Shown here: positions 1 through 7,696 of the stretch, piece by piece
Layout: the number at the start of each line of letters is the position of its first letter
How positions within the stretch are numbered: position 1 is the first letter of the stretch
DNA from: Martelella mediterranea
Lineage (GTDB): Bacteria > Pseudomonadota > Alphaproteobacteria > Rhizobiales > Rhizobiaceae
Reading direction: 5' to 3'
NCBI RefSeq assembly: GCF_004342225.1
Contig: NZ_SMAR01000027.1
Coordinates: 1-51,115, forward strand
DNA length: 51,115 nucleotides
Notes under the pieces: generated by a model
What the model saw: only the letters and a program-made list of their open reading frames with translations
What the model was told of the DNA's origin: nothing
Database searches by the model: none
Position numbers and translations under genes: made by a program

Positions 1-276
1 ACGACCTGTGGAGAGCGGTAGGCCACGTGTGCGCACTGTTCTCGCCACAGGAATGCTGGAACTACTTCAAATCAACAGCATGCGTTGCAGACTAATCGCC
101 CGATGCTCTAATATACTGAAAAATATGGTTTATAAATTGTTAATCCGCTATATCTGGTGGTGAACAAAACGGGAAAATGACGGTGTCAGCGATTCGTCTC
201 TGATTCGTTCCGGCTTTGGTCTGAAAGTTAATTCTGGTGTCAGAATATGCGGATTTTTCCGCACATTCTGCTGTAT
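1..276. other. Left-edge non-coding stretch
   Basis: No convincing reading frame is seen here. The stretch is AT-richer than its surroundings around 105-150 and contains the first copy of the repeat described at 160-235. It lies downstream (3') of the minus-strand gene at 277-780, so it may be the promoter region of a gene beyond the left edge. Confidence 0.5.
160..235 (+). repeat. Copy 1 of duplicated element with paired AlgR-like boxes
   Basis: This stretch aligns without gaps to 1844-1919. The shared core GGTGTCAGCGATTCGTC (182-198) is identical in both, and the 29-bp block 182-210 differs at two positions only. The block holds two direct GATTCGT heptamers (191-197 and 202-208), 11 bp apart, about one helical turn. 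CGATTCGTC resembles the AlgR box CCGTTCGTC bound by a LytTR-domain regulator. A LytTR gene lies between the two copies, so these are probably its binding sites. That role is inference. Confidence 0.6.
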
Positions 277-780
277 TCACACCGCGTTTAAAACCGTGCG
301 GGCCTTGTGGATATAGGCCGCAGAACGGGCGACGGAGAAGCCCGTGGCCAGACCGACAAAGAAATTGACCGTTGCCATGAACATCGGGTGAGAGCCAAGC
401 TCGGGATTAACGGCCAGACCGGCATTTTGAACATAAAGAGCGGCAAAAAGCGTCAGAACCATCACCAGCGTGTGCCATTCACCCTCAATGTGTACGGTAT
501 TCTCACCGGCAGCTTTGAGACGGCGTTGCGGGCGGATGGCCAGAACCAGCCCAATGCCAGCAAGCGCTCCAAGGGCAAGGCCGGTGGCTGCTGCAGCTGC
601 ATAATCCAGTGTGACAAGACGATGAATTGCCAGGATCATGAACAAGGCAGGGATGATGACGAGCGCGCGCTGGTGTACGTCGCGTGCCTTAAACTGCTTG
701 AGTCCGCGCAGAATGAGCACGACCAGAATGACCCAGACATAAATCGGCGTGCCTTCGATGATTGCGATGATCATATCCAT
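277..780 (-). CDS. Small multi-pass membrane protein (DUF6622-like)
   Basis: This 167-residue protein is nearly all hydrophobic helix. About five membrane segments are visible, near residues 12-25, 42-58, 65-82, 105-122 and 133-150. The N-terminus (EGTPIYVWVILVVLILRGLKQ) resembles the bacterial inner-membrane family DUF6622, whose function is unknown. It is divergent from the membrane-anchored LytTR regulator at 861, with 80 bp between the starts, which suggests shared control or a functional pair. Paired membrane proteins often modulate LytTR regulators in other bacteria. Whether that holds here is inference. The reading frame is sure, the family moderately so, the role unknown. Confidence 0.75.
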   Translation of the reverse strand: MDMIIAIIEGTPIYVWVILVVLILRGLKQFKARDVHQRALVIIPALFMILAIHRLVTLDYAAAAATGLALGALAGIGLVLAIRPQRRLKAAGENTVHIEGEWHTLVMVLTLFAALYVQNAGLAVNPELGSHPMFMATVNFFVGLATGFSVARSAAYIHKARTVLNAV

Positions 781-860
781 TTCCTCGTCTTCCTTTCGGT
801 TTTAGGACGCGATAATCTGCGGCCTTCAATGACGTTCAAGAGCCGCTCAGAAAAGCACAC

Positions 861-1697
861 ATGAATGAAACGCCGGAAAACTTCGTGGTTCGCAGTGGCC
901 TGCATTTCGCGCTTCGTGAAATGCGGCGCGATTTCTCAAGCTGGCGTACATATGGTCTGCTCACGATTGTCATTCTGATCCTGGCCTGGTCTGGACCGTT
1001 CGGCACCCTGAGCGAGTTCGCCTTCGCAGAAAGGCTGGTTTACTGGGTCGCGGTTGTCTGTCTTACCTACGGCGCGGCACATTTTTTCGGCAATTGGGCC
1101 GGTTGGTATCTGCGCTCACACAAAGTGCCTGCACCACTGCATTTTGTTCTCATTACAGCGGCAGCCGGTTTGGCGAGCACAGTTGCCGTTATTCCCGTTA
1201 CCATCCTCGTTTCAGGGACTGATGCTATTTTGCCGGGCGCGCTTTTTTCAACCGCCTATCATGCCTTTTTGGTCGCCGCTGCCGTCGTCGCCGCAATGAT
1301 GCTTCTGGGAGAGAATGAACAACGAACCGAAAAGGCGGTGGACGTGGTTGCGGCGGATGAAAAGGCGACCCTTCTTTCAACGCCGCGGCTGGTTGCGCGG
1401 CTGCCGCTGCAAAAACGCGGGCGCCTGCTGTCTGTCAGTGTCAGTGATCACTATGTGGATGTCGTCACGTCCGCCGGCCGCGAAATGCTGTTGATGCGCC
1501 TGAAAGACGCCATTGATGAAACCGCGCCGGTTGAAGGGCTGCGTATCCATCGCTCACACTGGGTCGCGCTGGAGGCTGTCGCCGAAGTCGCGCGTGAGGA
1601 CGGCAGAATTGTTGTGGTGACCTCAGCAGGTGCCCGCCTTCCTGTGAGCCGGACTTATCTGCCCGCGTTGCGTGAAGCAGGGCTTACGCCCGGGTAA
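861..1697 (+). CDS. Membrane-anchored LytTR-domain transcription regulator
   Basis: The 278-residue product has an N-terminal half with four hydrophobic segments (about residues 32-50, 58-78, 92-116 and 124-146), a linker, and a C-terminal LytTR DNA-binding domain (about 180-275). Recognisable LytTR features are LLSVSVSDHYVDVVT, the IHRSHWVAL strand and the final PVSRTYLPALR segment. There is no receiver domain, so it is not a phosphorylation-driven response regulator. DNA-binding activity is probably controlled through the membrane part or a partner, perhaps the divergent small membrane protein. The ATG at 861 is the first good start; no strong ribosome site is visible. Two near-identical sequences with AlgR-like boxes flank the module. 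Confidence 0.85.
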   Translation: MNETPENFVVRSGLHFALREMRRDFSSWRTYGLLTIVILILAWSGPFGTLSEFAFAERLVYWVAVVCLTYGAAHFFGNWAGWYLRSHKVPAPLHFVLITAAAGLASTVAVIPVTILVSGTDAILPGALFSTAYHAFLVAAAVVAAMMLLGENEQRTEKAVDVVAADEKATLLSTPRLVARLPLQKRGRLLSVSVSDHYVDVVTSAGREMLLMRLKDAIDETAPVEGLRIHRSHWVALEAVAEVAREDGRIVVVTSAGARLPVSRTYLPALREAGLTPG

Positions 1698-1721
1698 AAT
1701 CCGGCTTTTGTTCGCGTCCAG

Positions 1722-1752
1722 CTGTTAACACTTTGTCAGGAATGGTTAACAG
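1722..1752. repeat. Inverted repeat CTGTTAAC / GTTAACAG
   Basis: Arms 1722-1729 and 1745-1752 are perfectly complementary, with a 15-nt spacer. Each arm contains the self-palindrome GTTAAC. It lies 25 bp past the LytTR stop codon and has no T-run after it, so a protein-binding site or transcript hairpin is likelier than a terminator. Confidence 0.45.
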
Positions 1753-1843
1753 TCGCGCTCTGCAATTGCCTGTTGTTCTCATGGCGGGCGTAACGCGAAT
1801 CTAAATATAGATATGGAAATGAGTTCAATCGCAAAATGTAGCC

Positions 1844-1919
1844 GTGAACAAACCCGAAACTGAGTGGTGTCAGCGATTCGTCGTTGATTCGTTCGCGTCT
1901 GTTCTGAATATTAACAAAA
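1844..1919 (+). repeat. Copy 2 of duplicated element with paired AlgR-like boxes
   Basis: It matches 160-235 in the same orientation and register. The heptamers GATTCGT sit at 1875-1881 and 1886-1892. Conserved flanks include GTGAACAAA at the left end and TCTGAA...TTAA at the right. The copy lies 144-219 bp upstream of the helicase start, so it may control that gene or be an autoregulatory site of the LytTR module. Confidence 0.6.
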
Positions 1920-2062
1920 ACGCGCTTTTTCACCCTGAAATCTTATAGGCCCCTTGCTTGCAGCATCGTTGCAAGCCATTTATAAAGCCAGCGTTCGCTT
2001 TCATCGGCTTTCAGGAACAAGTGCGGTGAAAACTGATGATATGAAGCACGAACCGGGGGCAG

Positions 2063-5000
2063 GTGTTTTGGCCCTGGTTGCAGGAATTTGGGACCGGGAC
2101 ATTGAATGCACGCGCAATGATCTTGAGCGGTCGCGGCGTAACCGCGATGCTCGGTCCGACCAATACCGGCAAAACGCATTATGCGATCGAGCGTATGGTC
2201 GCACACTCATCCGGCGTGATCGGCTTGCCGTTGCGTCTTCTGGCGCGGGAGGTCTACGGGCGTCTCGTCGAGCGTGTTGGCGTCAACAACGTTGCCCTTA
2301 TCACCGGTGAGGAAAAGATCGCCCCGCCCAAGGCGCGCTTCAGCGTTTGCACGGTCGAGGCTATGCCGCGTGAAGCCGATGTGGCTTTCGTCGCCATCGA
2401 CGAAGTTCAGCTCGCCGGAGATCTGGAACGCGGGCATATCTTTACCGACAGAATCCTTCATTTGCGCGGCCGCGAAGAGACGTTGTTTCTCGGCGCAGCG
2501 ACCATGAAGCCGATTCTGCAGTCCATGCTGCCCGGCATTTCGGTGATTGAGCGGCCGCGCATGTCGCAGCTGATCTATGCGGGACAGAAGAAAATCACGC
2601 GGCTGCCGCGCCGCTCTGCAATCGTCGCATTCTCCTCCGATGAGGTTTATGCCATCGCCGAGCTGATCCGCCGTCAGCGTGGCGGGGCTGCTGTGGTTCT
2701 GGGGGCTTTGTCTCCGCGCACACGCAATGCTCAGGTCGAGCTGTATCAAAATGGCGATGTTGAGTATCTTGTGGCGACTGATGCAATCGGCATGGGGCTT
2801 AATCTGGATGTCGATCATGTTGCATTCGCTCAGGATCGCAAATTTGATGGCCATCAATACCGCAATCTGAACCCGGGTGAACTGGCACAGATCGCCGGAC
2901 GTGCTGGCCGTCATATGCGTGATGGCACATTTGGTGTGACCAGCCGTGTCGCCCCTTTCGATGCCGAACTGACGGAGAAGATCGAGACACATACATTCGA
3001 CCCGGTTCGCGTTTTGCAGTGGCGTTCCAAGTCACTGGACTTTTCCTCGCTGGCTTCATTGCGAAGAAGCCTCGATGAGGTGCCGCGTGTGCAGGGGCTG
3101 ACCCGCGCCCTGCCTGCTGTCGATCAGCGCGCACTGGAGTTTCTGGCCCGGAATCCGGAGATCGCCGAGAAGGCCGATCGGTCAGACCGGATTGAGATGC
3201 TTTGGGAAACCTGCGCACTGCCGGATTATCGTCGGATTGCTCCGGCACAACATGCCGAGCTGATTGCCTCGCTTTATCTCGATATCATCGAGCATGGAGC
3301 GGTGAATGAAGACTATATGGCGAAACAGGTGAAACATGCCGATCGAACGGATGGTGAGATCGACACACTTTCGGCCCGTATCGCCCAAATAAGAACCTGG
3401 ACATATGTGTCGAACAGGCCCGGATGGCTTGCCGATCCGACACACTGGCAGGAAAAGACACGAAAAATCGAGGATCGGCTGTCAGATGCCCTGCATGAGA
3501 GGTTGACGAAACGCTTCGTTGATCGCAGGACATCAGTGCTGATGAAGCGCCTGAGAGAGAATGCAATGCTTGAAGCTGAAGTAAGCGTAAATGGGGATGT
3601 CTTCGTTGAGGGACATCATGTGGGGGAATTGGCGGGCTTCCGTTTCAAGGCCGCGTCGGGGGCTGAGGGTCCTGATGCCAAGGCAATTGAAGCGGCGTCG
3701 CAAAAAGCGCTTGCGCTGGAGTTTGAAGCGCGCGCCGCGCGTCTGCATGCCTCCGGTAATGGTGACCTGGCGCTGGATTCGTCCGGTCTGGTCCGTTGGC
3801 TTGGCGATCCCGTTGGCCGTCTGGTCGCCGGAGACAATGTCCTGCGGCCGCGTGTCGTGCTGCTGGCCGATGAACAACTGACCGGGGCAGCACGCGATCA
3901 TGTCGTCGCCCGCATCGAGCGGTTCGTCAATCACCACATTCAGACTGTTCTGAAACCGCTTGACGATTTGTCTGTGGCAGAGGATCTGGATGGCCTGGCG
4001 CGTGGCCTCGCGTTTCAGCTGGTGGAAAATCTCGGCGTTCTGTTCCGTCGTGATGTGGCGAACGAGGTGAAGTCGCTCGATCAGGATGCGCGTGCTTCGC
4101 TGCGCCGCTATGGTGTGCGTTTCGGCGCCTATCATGTTTTCGTTCCGGCACTCTTAAAGCCAGCTCCGGCGGAGCTGATTACCCTTCTGTGGGCGCTGAA
4201 AAACGACGGCCTCGACAAGCCCGGCTATGGTGAGCTGATCTCTGTTCTGGCCGCCGGTCGCACATCGGTCGTCACGGATCCGAGTTTTGAGCGCGAATTT
4301 TACAAGCTTGCCGGCTTCCGTTTCCTCGGAAAGCGGGCGGTGCGGATCGATATCCTTGAGCGTCTGGCCGATCTCATTCGTCCGCTGACCCAGTGGAAAC
4401 CGGAAGAGGGGGCGCAGCGTCCCGAAGGTGCATTTGATGGACGCCGGTTTGTAACCACGCCTGCGATGATGTCGATCCTGGGTGCGACACCGGATGACAT
4501 GGAGGAAATCCTTAAAGGTCTTGGCTATCGTGCCGATACCGCGAGCCCTGACGAAGTTGCGCAGATTGAGGCTATTCAGGCTGAGCGTGACAAGGAGAAG
4601 GAACAGGCTTCCAAACCGGCAGGTGTGGCTGTTGAAACTGTCGCCAGAAAGCCGGCTGTAGCGGAACAGGCACAGAGCGCCGAGGCTGCGCCTGGAGAAG
4701 CAACAGCAACGCCTGAGAAGAACGAAGGCACTCAGCCTTCAGAGACTGAGCCTGCCGCCAATGCTGGAGACGATGCAGGCGCTGCATCTGCTGAAAGCGG
4801 GAACGCTTCTGAAAAGCCCGAAGAGGAAGAGCCCAAGCCGGTTCTGCTCTGGCGGCAGGGTGGTCGTAGTCAGAATGACCGTAACCGCACACAGCAGGGC
4901 CGCGGCAATCGTGGCGAAGCGCGTGGACGCGGAAATCAGAACCGCAAGGGCGGTGGCCCGCGTGGCGAAGGCGATCACAAGGGCGGCAAAGGACCGCGCA

Positions 5001-5122
5001 AGGATCGTCCCGGCGATAACAACAAGCAGCAGCGCCCGCAGCGCCGTGAACGTGACAAGCCGGTCGATCCGGATTCGCCTTTCGCCAAGCTGGCGGCTCT
5101 GAAGGCGCAGATGAAGCGGTAA
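2063..5122 (+). CDS. SUV3-like DEAD-box RNA helicase with RG-rich C-terminal tail
   Basis: An ATP-dependent RNA helicase of the SUV3-like superfamily-2 type found in alphaproteobacteria. Walker A is GPTNTGKT (residues 31-38), Walker B is DEVQ (113-116), and motif VI QIAGRAGR lies near residue 280. A long middle region follows, then an acidic Glu/Ala/Pro stretch (about 845-935) and a basic, disordered tail with repeated Arg-Gly motifs (about 935-1000) suited to RNA binding. The frame opens with GTG at 2063; ATG at 2117 (residue 19) is an alternative that still keeps the whole ATPase core. Probable role is RNA unwinding in decay or ribosome assembly, by family analogy. The S4-protein gene follows after 4 bp. 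Confidence 0.88.
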   Translation: MFWPWLQEFGTGTLNARAMILSGRGVTAMLGPTNTGKTHYAIERMVAHSSGVIGLPLRLLAREVYGRLVERVGVNNVALITGEEKIAPPKARFSVCTVEAMPREADVAFVAIDEVQLAGDLERGHIFTDRILHLRGREETLFLGAATMKPILQSMLPGISVIERPRMSQLIYAGQKKITRLPRRSAIVAFSSDEVYAIAELIRRQRGGAAVVLGALSPRTRNAQVELYQNGDVEYLVATDAIGMGLNLDVDHVAFAQDRKFDGHQYRNLNPGELAQIAGRAGRHMRDGTFGVTSRVAPFDAELTEKIETHTFDPVRVLQWRSKSLDFSSLASLRRSLDEVPRVQGLTRALPAVDQRALEFLARNPEIAEKADRSDRIEMLWETCALPDYRRIAPAQHAELIASLYLDIIEHGAVNEDYMAKQVKHADRTDGEIDTLSARIAQIRTWTYVSNRPGWLADPTHWQEKTRKIEDRLSDALHERLTKRFVDRRTSVLMKRLRENAMLEAEVSVNGDVFVEGHHVGELAGFRFKAASGAEGPDAKAIEAASQKALALEFEARAARLHASGNGDLALDSSGLVRWLGDPVGRLVAGDNVLRPRVVLLADEQLTGAARDHVVARIERFVNHHIQTVLKPLDDLSVAEDLDGLARGLAFQLVENLGVLFRRDVANEVKSLDQDARASLRRYGVRFGAYHVFVPALLKPAPAELITLLWALKNDGLDKPGYGELISVLAAGRTSVVTDPSFEREFYKLAGFRFLGKRAVRIDILERLADLIRPLTQWKPEEGAQRPEGAFDGRRFVTTPAMMSILGATPDDMEEILKGLGYRADTASPDEVAQIEAIQAERDKEKEQASKPAGVAVETVARKPAVAEQAQSAEAAPGEATATPEKNEGTQPSETEPAANAGDDAGAASAESGNASEKPEEEEPKPVLLWRQGGRSQNDRNRTQQGRGNRGEARGRGNQNRKGGGPRGEGDHKGGKGPRKDRPGDNNKQQRPQRRERDKPVDPDSPFAKLAALKAQMKR

Positions 5123-5126
5123 ATCA

Positions 5127-5537
5127 ATGGTGGATGCGCGCGACACCGAAAATGCAGCCGTGTCGGCTCCGCAGCGGGTCGACAAGTGGCTGTTTTTCGC
5201 GCGTATCGTCAAATCGCGGTCACTCGCCCAGAAAATGGTGCGGGATGGGTATGTGCGCGTAAACGGCAGCCGCATCTACAGGCCAAGTGTCGAAGTTTCT
5301 GTTGGCGACCGTCTGGAGGTTTCGCTCCAGCGCCGTGAGGTTAGGCTGATTATAGCTGGTGCAGGAACCCGTCGCGGGCCTTATTCGGAAGCGCGCCTGC
5401 TTTATAAAGACGTGAGCCCGCCCCCGGAGGCCAGAGAGAAGATATCGGCTTTCGAGCAGGCTCAGCGGGTGCCCGGTTCCGGTCGCCCGACCAAGAAAGA
5501 GCGACGCGAGATGATGCGGTTTCGCGGTGATGACTGA
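5127..5537 (+). CDS. S4-domain RNA-binding protein (HslR-like)
   Basis: The 136-residue protein has an N-terminal S4 RNA-binding domain (about residues 15-75) with the characteristic start RVDKWLFFARIVKSR, in the style of the heat-shock ribosome-binding protein HslR (Hsp15). In E. coli that protein recycles 50S subunits carrying stalled nascent chains. The C-terminal part is basic and low in complexity (PTKKERREMMRF), as in the family. It starts 4 bp after the helicase stop, so the two are almost surely co-transcribed and both act on RNA or ribosomes. The family is secure; the cellular role is transferred from E. coli. Confidence 0.88.
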   Translation: MVDARDTENAAVSAPQRVDKWLFFARIVKSRSLAQKMVRDGYVRVNGSRIYRPSVEVSVGDRLEVSLQRREVRLIIAGAGTRRGPYSEARLLYKDVSPPPEAREKISAFEQAQRVPGSGRPTKKERREMMRFRGDD

Positions 5538-5766
5538 AAGCCCGGAGAAAAAACGGCTTTTGGAAAAATCTACCCTACGCTTTCTGATTGGTAGTATGAA
5601 ATAGCCTTGCCCGCGGCCCGGAAACCCATTACCTCACACCCATGAAAGTACTCATGCGCAGCTTCGTTTCTAAGCAGAGGTCGCGCAATCCCGGTAAATG
5701 GCATCCTGCGTTGGTTGACTGCGCATGTCAGCTTGCCGGAAAATGAAGGAATATCTGGAGTCTCGC

Positions 5767-6105
5767 ATGACGTATGTCGTGACCGATAATTGTATCAAGT
5801 GCAAATATACTGACTGTGTCGAAGTCTGCCCGGTCGATTGCTTCTATGAAGGCGAGAACTTTCTCGTGATCCATCCTGATGAATGCATCGACTGTGGTGT
5901 CTGCGAACCGGAATGTCCTGCTGAGGCAATTAAACCGGACACCGAGCCGGGGCTCGACGACTGGCTGAAGCTGAATGCCGAATATGCAGAAACCTGGCCC
6001 AACATCACGATCAAGAAAGAGCCTATGGACGGCGCTGAAGAGATGGATGGTGTTGAAAGCAAGTTTGAGAAGTTTTTCTCCACCAAGCCGGGTTCGGGCG
6101 ATTAA
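5767..6105 (+). CDS. fdxA: 7Fe (3Fe-4S/4Fe-4S) ferredoxin
   Basis: A soluble electron carrier of 112 residues. The N-terminus has Cys9, Cys12, Cys17, Cys21 and Cys25, and the second cluster motif [11 protein letters not shown] follows at 40-50. This is the pattern of the FdxA family, with one 3Fe-4S and one 4Fe-4S cluster. The ATG at 5767 is chosen because it has TGGAG just upstream and matches the usual [22 protein letters not shown] start; an upstream in-frame ATG at 5725 would add 14 unlikely residues. The C-terminal half is acidic. In Rhizobiales, fdxA next to the S4 gene and carD is a common order, to my knowledge. Partner enzymes are not evident. Confidence 0.93.
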   Translation: MTYVVTDNCIKCKYTDCVEVCPVDCFYEGENFLVIHPDECIDCGVCEPECPAEAIKPDTEPGLDDWLKLNAEYAETWPNITIKKEPMDGAEEMDGVESKFEKFFSTKPGSGD

Positions 6106-6636
6106 AGCGCCGGACGGAATTGCCTGATCAGTTTTTTTCATTGACGCGGTGCGTACAAACAAGAAACCCTGAGCATCCGGAGATGCGCAGTCACCGGCTG
6201 TTGTTTTGAGCCTGAAAATGGCTCAGATCTGGCCTCGGATTTGTCATTTTCGGTCCCTATCCGTTTTTTTGCGGCACATCACATTTAGGGGCTTGGCGAA
6301 TGCTTTCAATTCGGTTAGGTCTCAGCCATGCTCCTTGTTCGCTGGCGGCATTTTGTCGCGGGCGTGTCTCGCATTGCTTTATCTTACAATTTATGATACA
6401 ACTTCGGGACTGATCCAAAAAACGGCAGCTATGCCTGTTAGCCCGAGAAAGCAATCATCAAGCGTCCAACATTTTCCATGACCAGCAATTGGCTGCACGA
6501 GTCTGCGAATTCGTGACGTTTTCCATTGCCCGTTTAGCGGAGACAGTGGGCGGCAACCGCCGTTGACCGCCCATCCGGATGATCATTGTCCGGAACCGGC
6601 GCCCGCCGGATGCGTAACAGGGAGTTTGTAAAGCAT
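6106..6636. other. Long intergenic region before carD
   Basis: These 531 bp lack a credible gene. A small hairpin GAGCC/GGCTC is seen near 6208-6225, and a strong hairpin lies at 6547-6573 close to carD. The AT-rich part around 6370-6420 may hold the carD promoter, but I cannot place -35/-10 elements with confidence. Confidence 0.45.
6547..6573 (+). promoter_or_regulatory. Strong hairpin upstream of carD
   Basis: TGGGCGGCAAC (6547-6557) pairs with GTTG-A-CCGCCCA (6562-6573) around the loop CGCC, giving an 11-bp stem with one bulged A. There is no T-run, so it is not a simple terminator. Its centre lies about 75 bases upstream of the carD start and may be in the 5' untranslated region. Confidence 0.4.
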
Positions 6637-7206
6637 ATGACGATACAACAAAAAAAATCCTCAGGCCGTCACGGTTTCAAAACCGGTGAGTCCATTGTGT
6701 ATCCCGCACATGGTGTCGGTACGATCAGTGCTATTGAAGAGCAGGAAGTCGCGGGCATGAAGCTCGAGCTTTTCGTGATCGATTTTGACAAAGACAAGAT
6801 GCGTCTGAAGGTGCCGGTTGCCAAGGCGATGAGCATCGGTATGCGTAAACTGTCAGAAGACGATTTCGTTGAGCGCGCACTGAAGATTGTTCAGGGTAAA
6901 GCCCGGGTCAAGCGAACCATGTGGTCGCGCCGTGCACAGGAATACGATGCCAAGATCAATTCCGGGGATCTGATTGCCATTGCTGAGGTTGTCCGCGACC
7001 TTTACCGGGCAGATGATCAGCCGGAGCAGTCTTATTCAGAACGCCAGCTTTATGAAGCAGCACTTGATCGTATGGCGCGTGAAGTGGCTGCGGTTAACAA
7101 GGTTTCCGAAACAGAAGCCGTTCGTCTCGTCGAAACGCATCTTGCCAAAGGTCCCAAGCGCGGCAAGGCAACCGATGAAGACGATGCACAGGAAGAAGCT
7201 GCTTAA
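6637..7206 (+). CDS. carD: CarD-family transcription regulator
   Basis: The 189-residue protein has the CarD/CdnL RNA-polymerase-interacting domain in its N-terminal third: GFKTGESIVYPAHGVGTI, then IDFDKDKMRLKVPV. A helical C-terminal DNA-contacting domain (about 80-165) includes the MWSRRAQEYDAKINSGD stretch. Such proteins bind the polymerase beta subunit and stabilise open promoter complexes, often at rRNA promoters. The end is charged and disordered. The ATG at 6637 gives the usual family start; a longer frame from 6586 adds 17 unlikely residues. GGGAG at 6620-6624 is rather distant as a ribosome site. A terminator follows at 7252. Confidence 0.92.
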   Translation: MTIQQKKSSGRHGFKTGESIVYPAHGVGTISAIEEQEVAGMKLELFVIDFDKDKMRLKVPVAKAMSIGMRKLSEDDFVERALKIVQGKARVKRTMWSRRAQEYDAKINSGDLIAIAEVVRDLYRADDQPEQSYSERQLYEAALDRMAREVAAVNKVSETEAVRLVETHLAKGPKRGKATDEDDAQEEAA

Positions 7207-7251
7207 TCAGGCAGCATTTCAGGTGTAGTGGCCCCAAACGGTCATTCATTG

Positions 7252-7285
7252 AAAATCCGGTCCTTTGGGCCGGATTTTTCTTTTT
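7252..7285 (+). terminator. Rho-independent terminator after carD
   Basis: AAATCCGGTCC and GGGCCGGATTT form an 11-bp stem with one mismatch or wobble and a TTT loop, followed directly by a T-rich run. It lies 46 bp past the carD stop codon. Confidence 0.85.
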
Positions 7286-7696
7286 GAGGGCACGAAAAAA
7301 CTGTGTTCTGCCATTGCCACCAAGGTCTGACAAAATGCCGGTCTGGCCAGACAAACAATCTTCCCGCAAACGCATTATCTCCCTGCCTGTCCGTTCCGCT
7401 GTGTTTTCGCAGTGGTCAGAAAGCTTGGCTGACAGCGCGATAGAGCGTCGGGCAAAAATCAGCTTCCGCTTTTCGATAATCCGATGCGTTAAAAGAAAGC
7501 ATCTGAAGGGCTCCCACCTGAAATTGTCAGGAAAAGTGAACCAAATAGCCCTTTCTCACGTTTACACTTTTAGTGATCCGCCTGAAGCGTGTTTCCGGAG
7601 AAACGATTTCCGGTATCACCTGCCAGAACACATGGCTTTAAAGGCGGCTTTTCCCGGCTCTAACGCCGGGCGACAGGGGAACGCGGGAGACGTAAG
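7286..7696. other. Intergenic region upstream of rpoH2
   Basis: This 411-bp stretch has no convincing gene. It contains the perfect palindrome GTCTGGCCAGAC (7341-7352), a possible general-stress promoter (7537-7562), and a CCCGGC/GCCGGG hairpin (7653-7670) just upstream of the ribosome site of the sigma factor. Confidence 0.45.
7537..7562 (+). promoter_or_regulatory. Possible EcfG-type promoter of rpoH2
   Basis: TGAAC, 17 nt, then CGTT approximates the alphaproteobacterial EcfG consensus GGAAC-N16/17-CGTT, with one mismatch in the -35 element. rpoH2 is a known EcfG target in several Rhizobiales. The start codon lies about 135 bp downstream. Tentative. Confidence 0.3.

Larger units (their letters stand above)
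1698..2062. other. Intergenic region between LytTR gene and helicase
   Basis: This 365-bp gap holds an inverted repeat at 1722-1752 and repeat copy 2 at 1844-1919. Short open frames on both strands across it do not look coding. It probably carries the helicase promoter and a LytTR target site. Confidence 0.5.

Noticed and set aside
307-864. Open frame on the plus strand opposite the small membrane protein
   Set aside because: It lies almost wholly antisense to a gene with clear transmembrane helices; its own product is Cys/His/Gln-rich and looks like a shadow translation.
1954-2310. Plus-strand frame overlapping the helicase start
   Set aside because: Overlaps the helicase N-terminus in another frame, and its composition is Arg-rich shadow-like.
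4739-5275. Minus-strand frame across the helicase tail and S4 gene
   Set aside because: It is the antisense of the RG-rich tail, which tends to give long false frames in GC-rich repeats.
7341-7352. GTCTGGCCAGAC palindrome as an operator
   Set aside because: A single 12-bp palindrome in a GC-rich gap without a neighbouring copy or promoter element is not enough.
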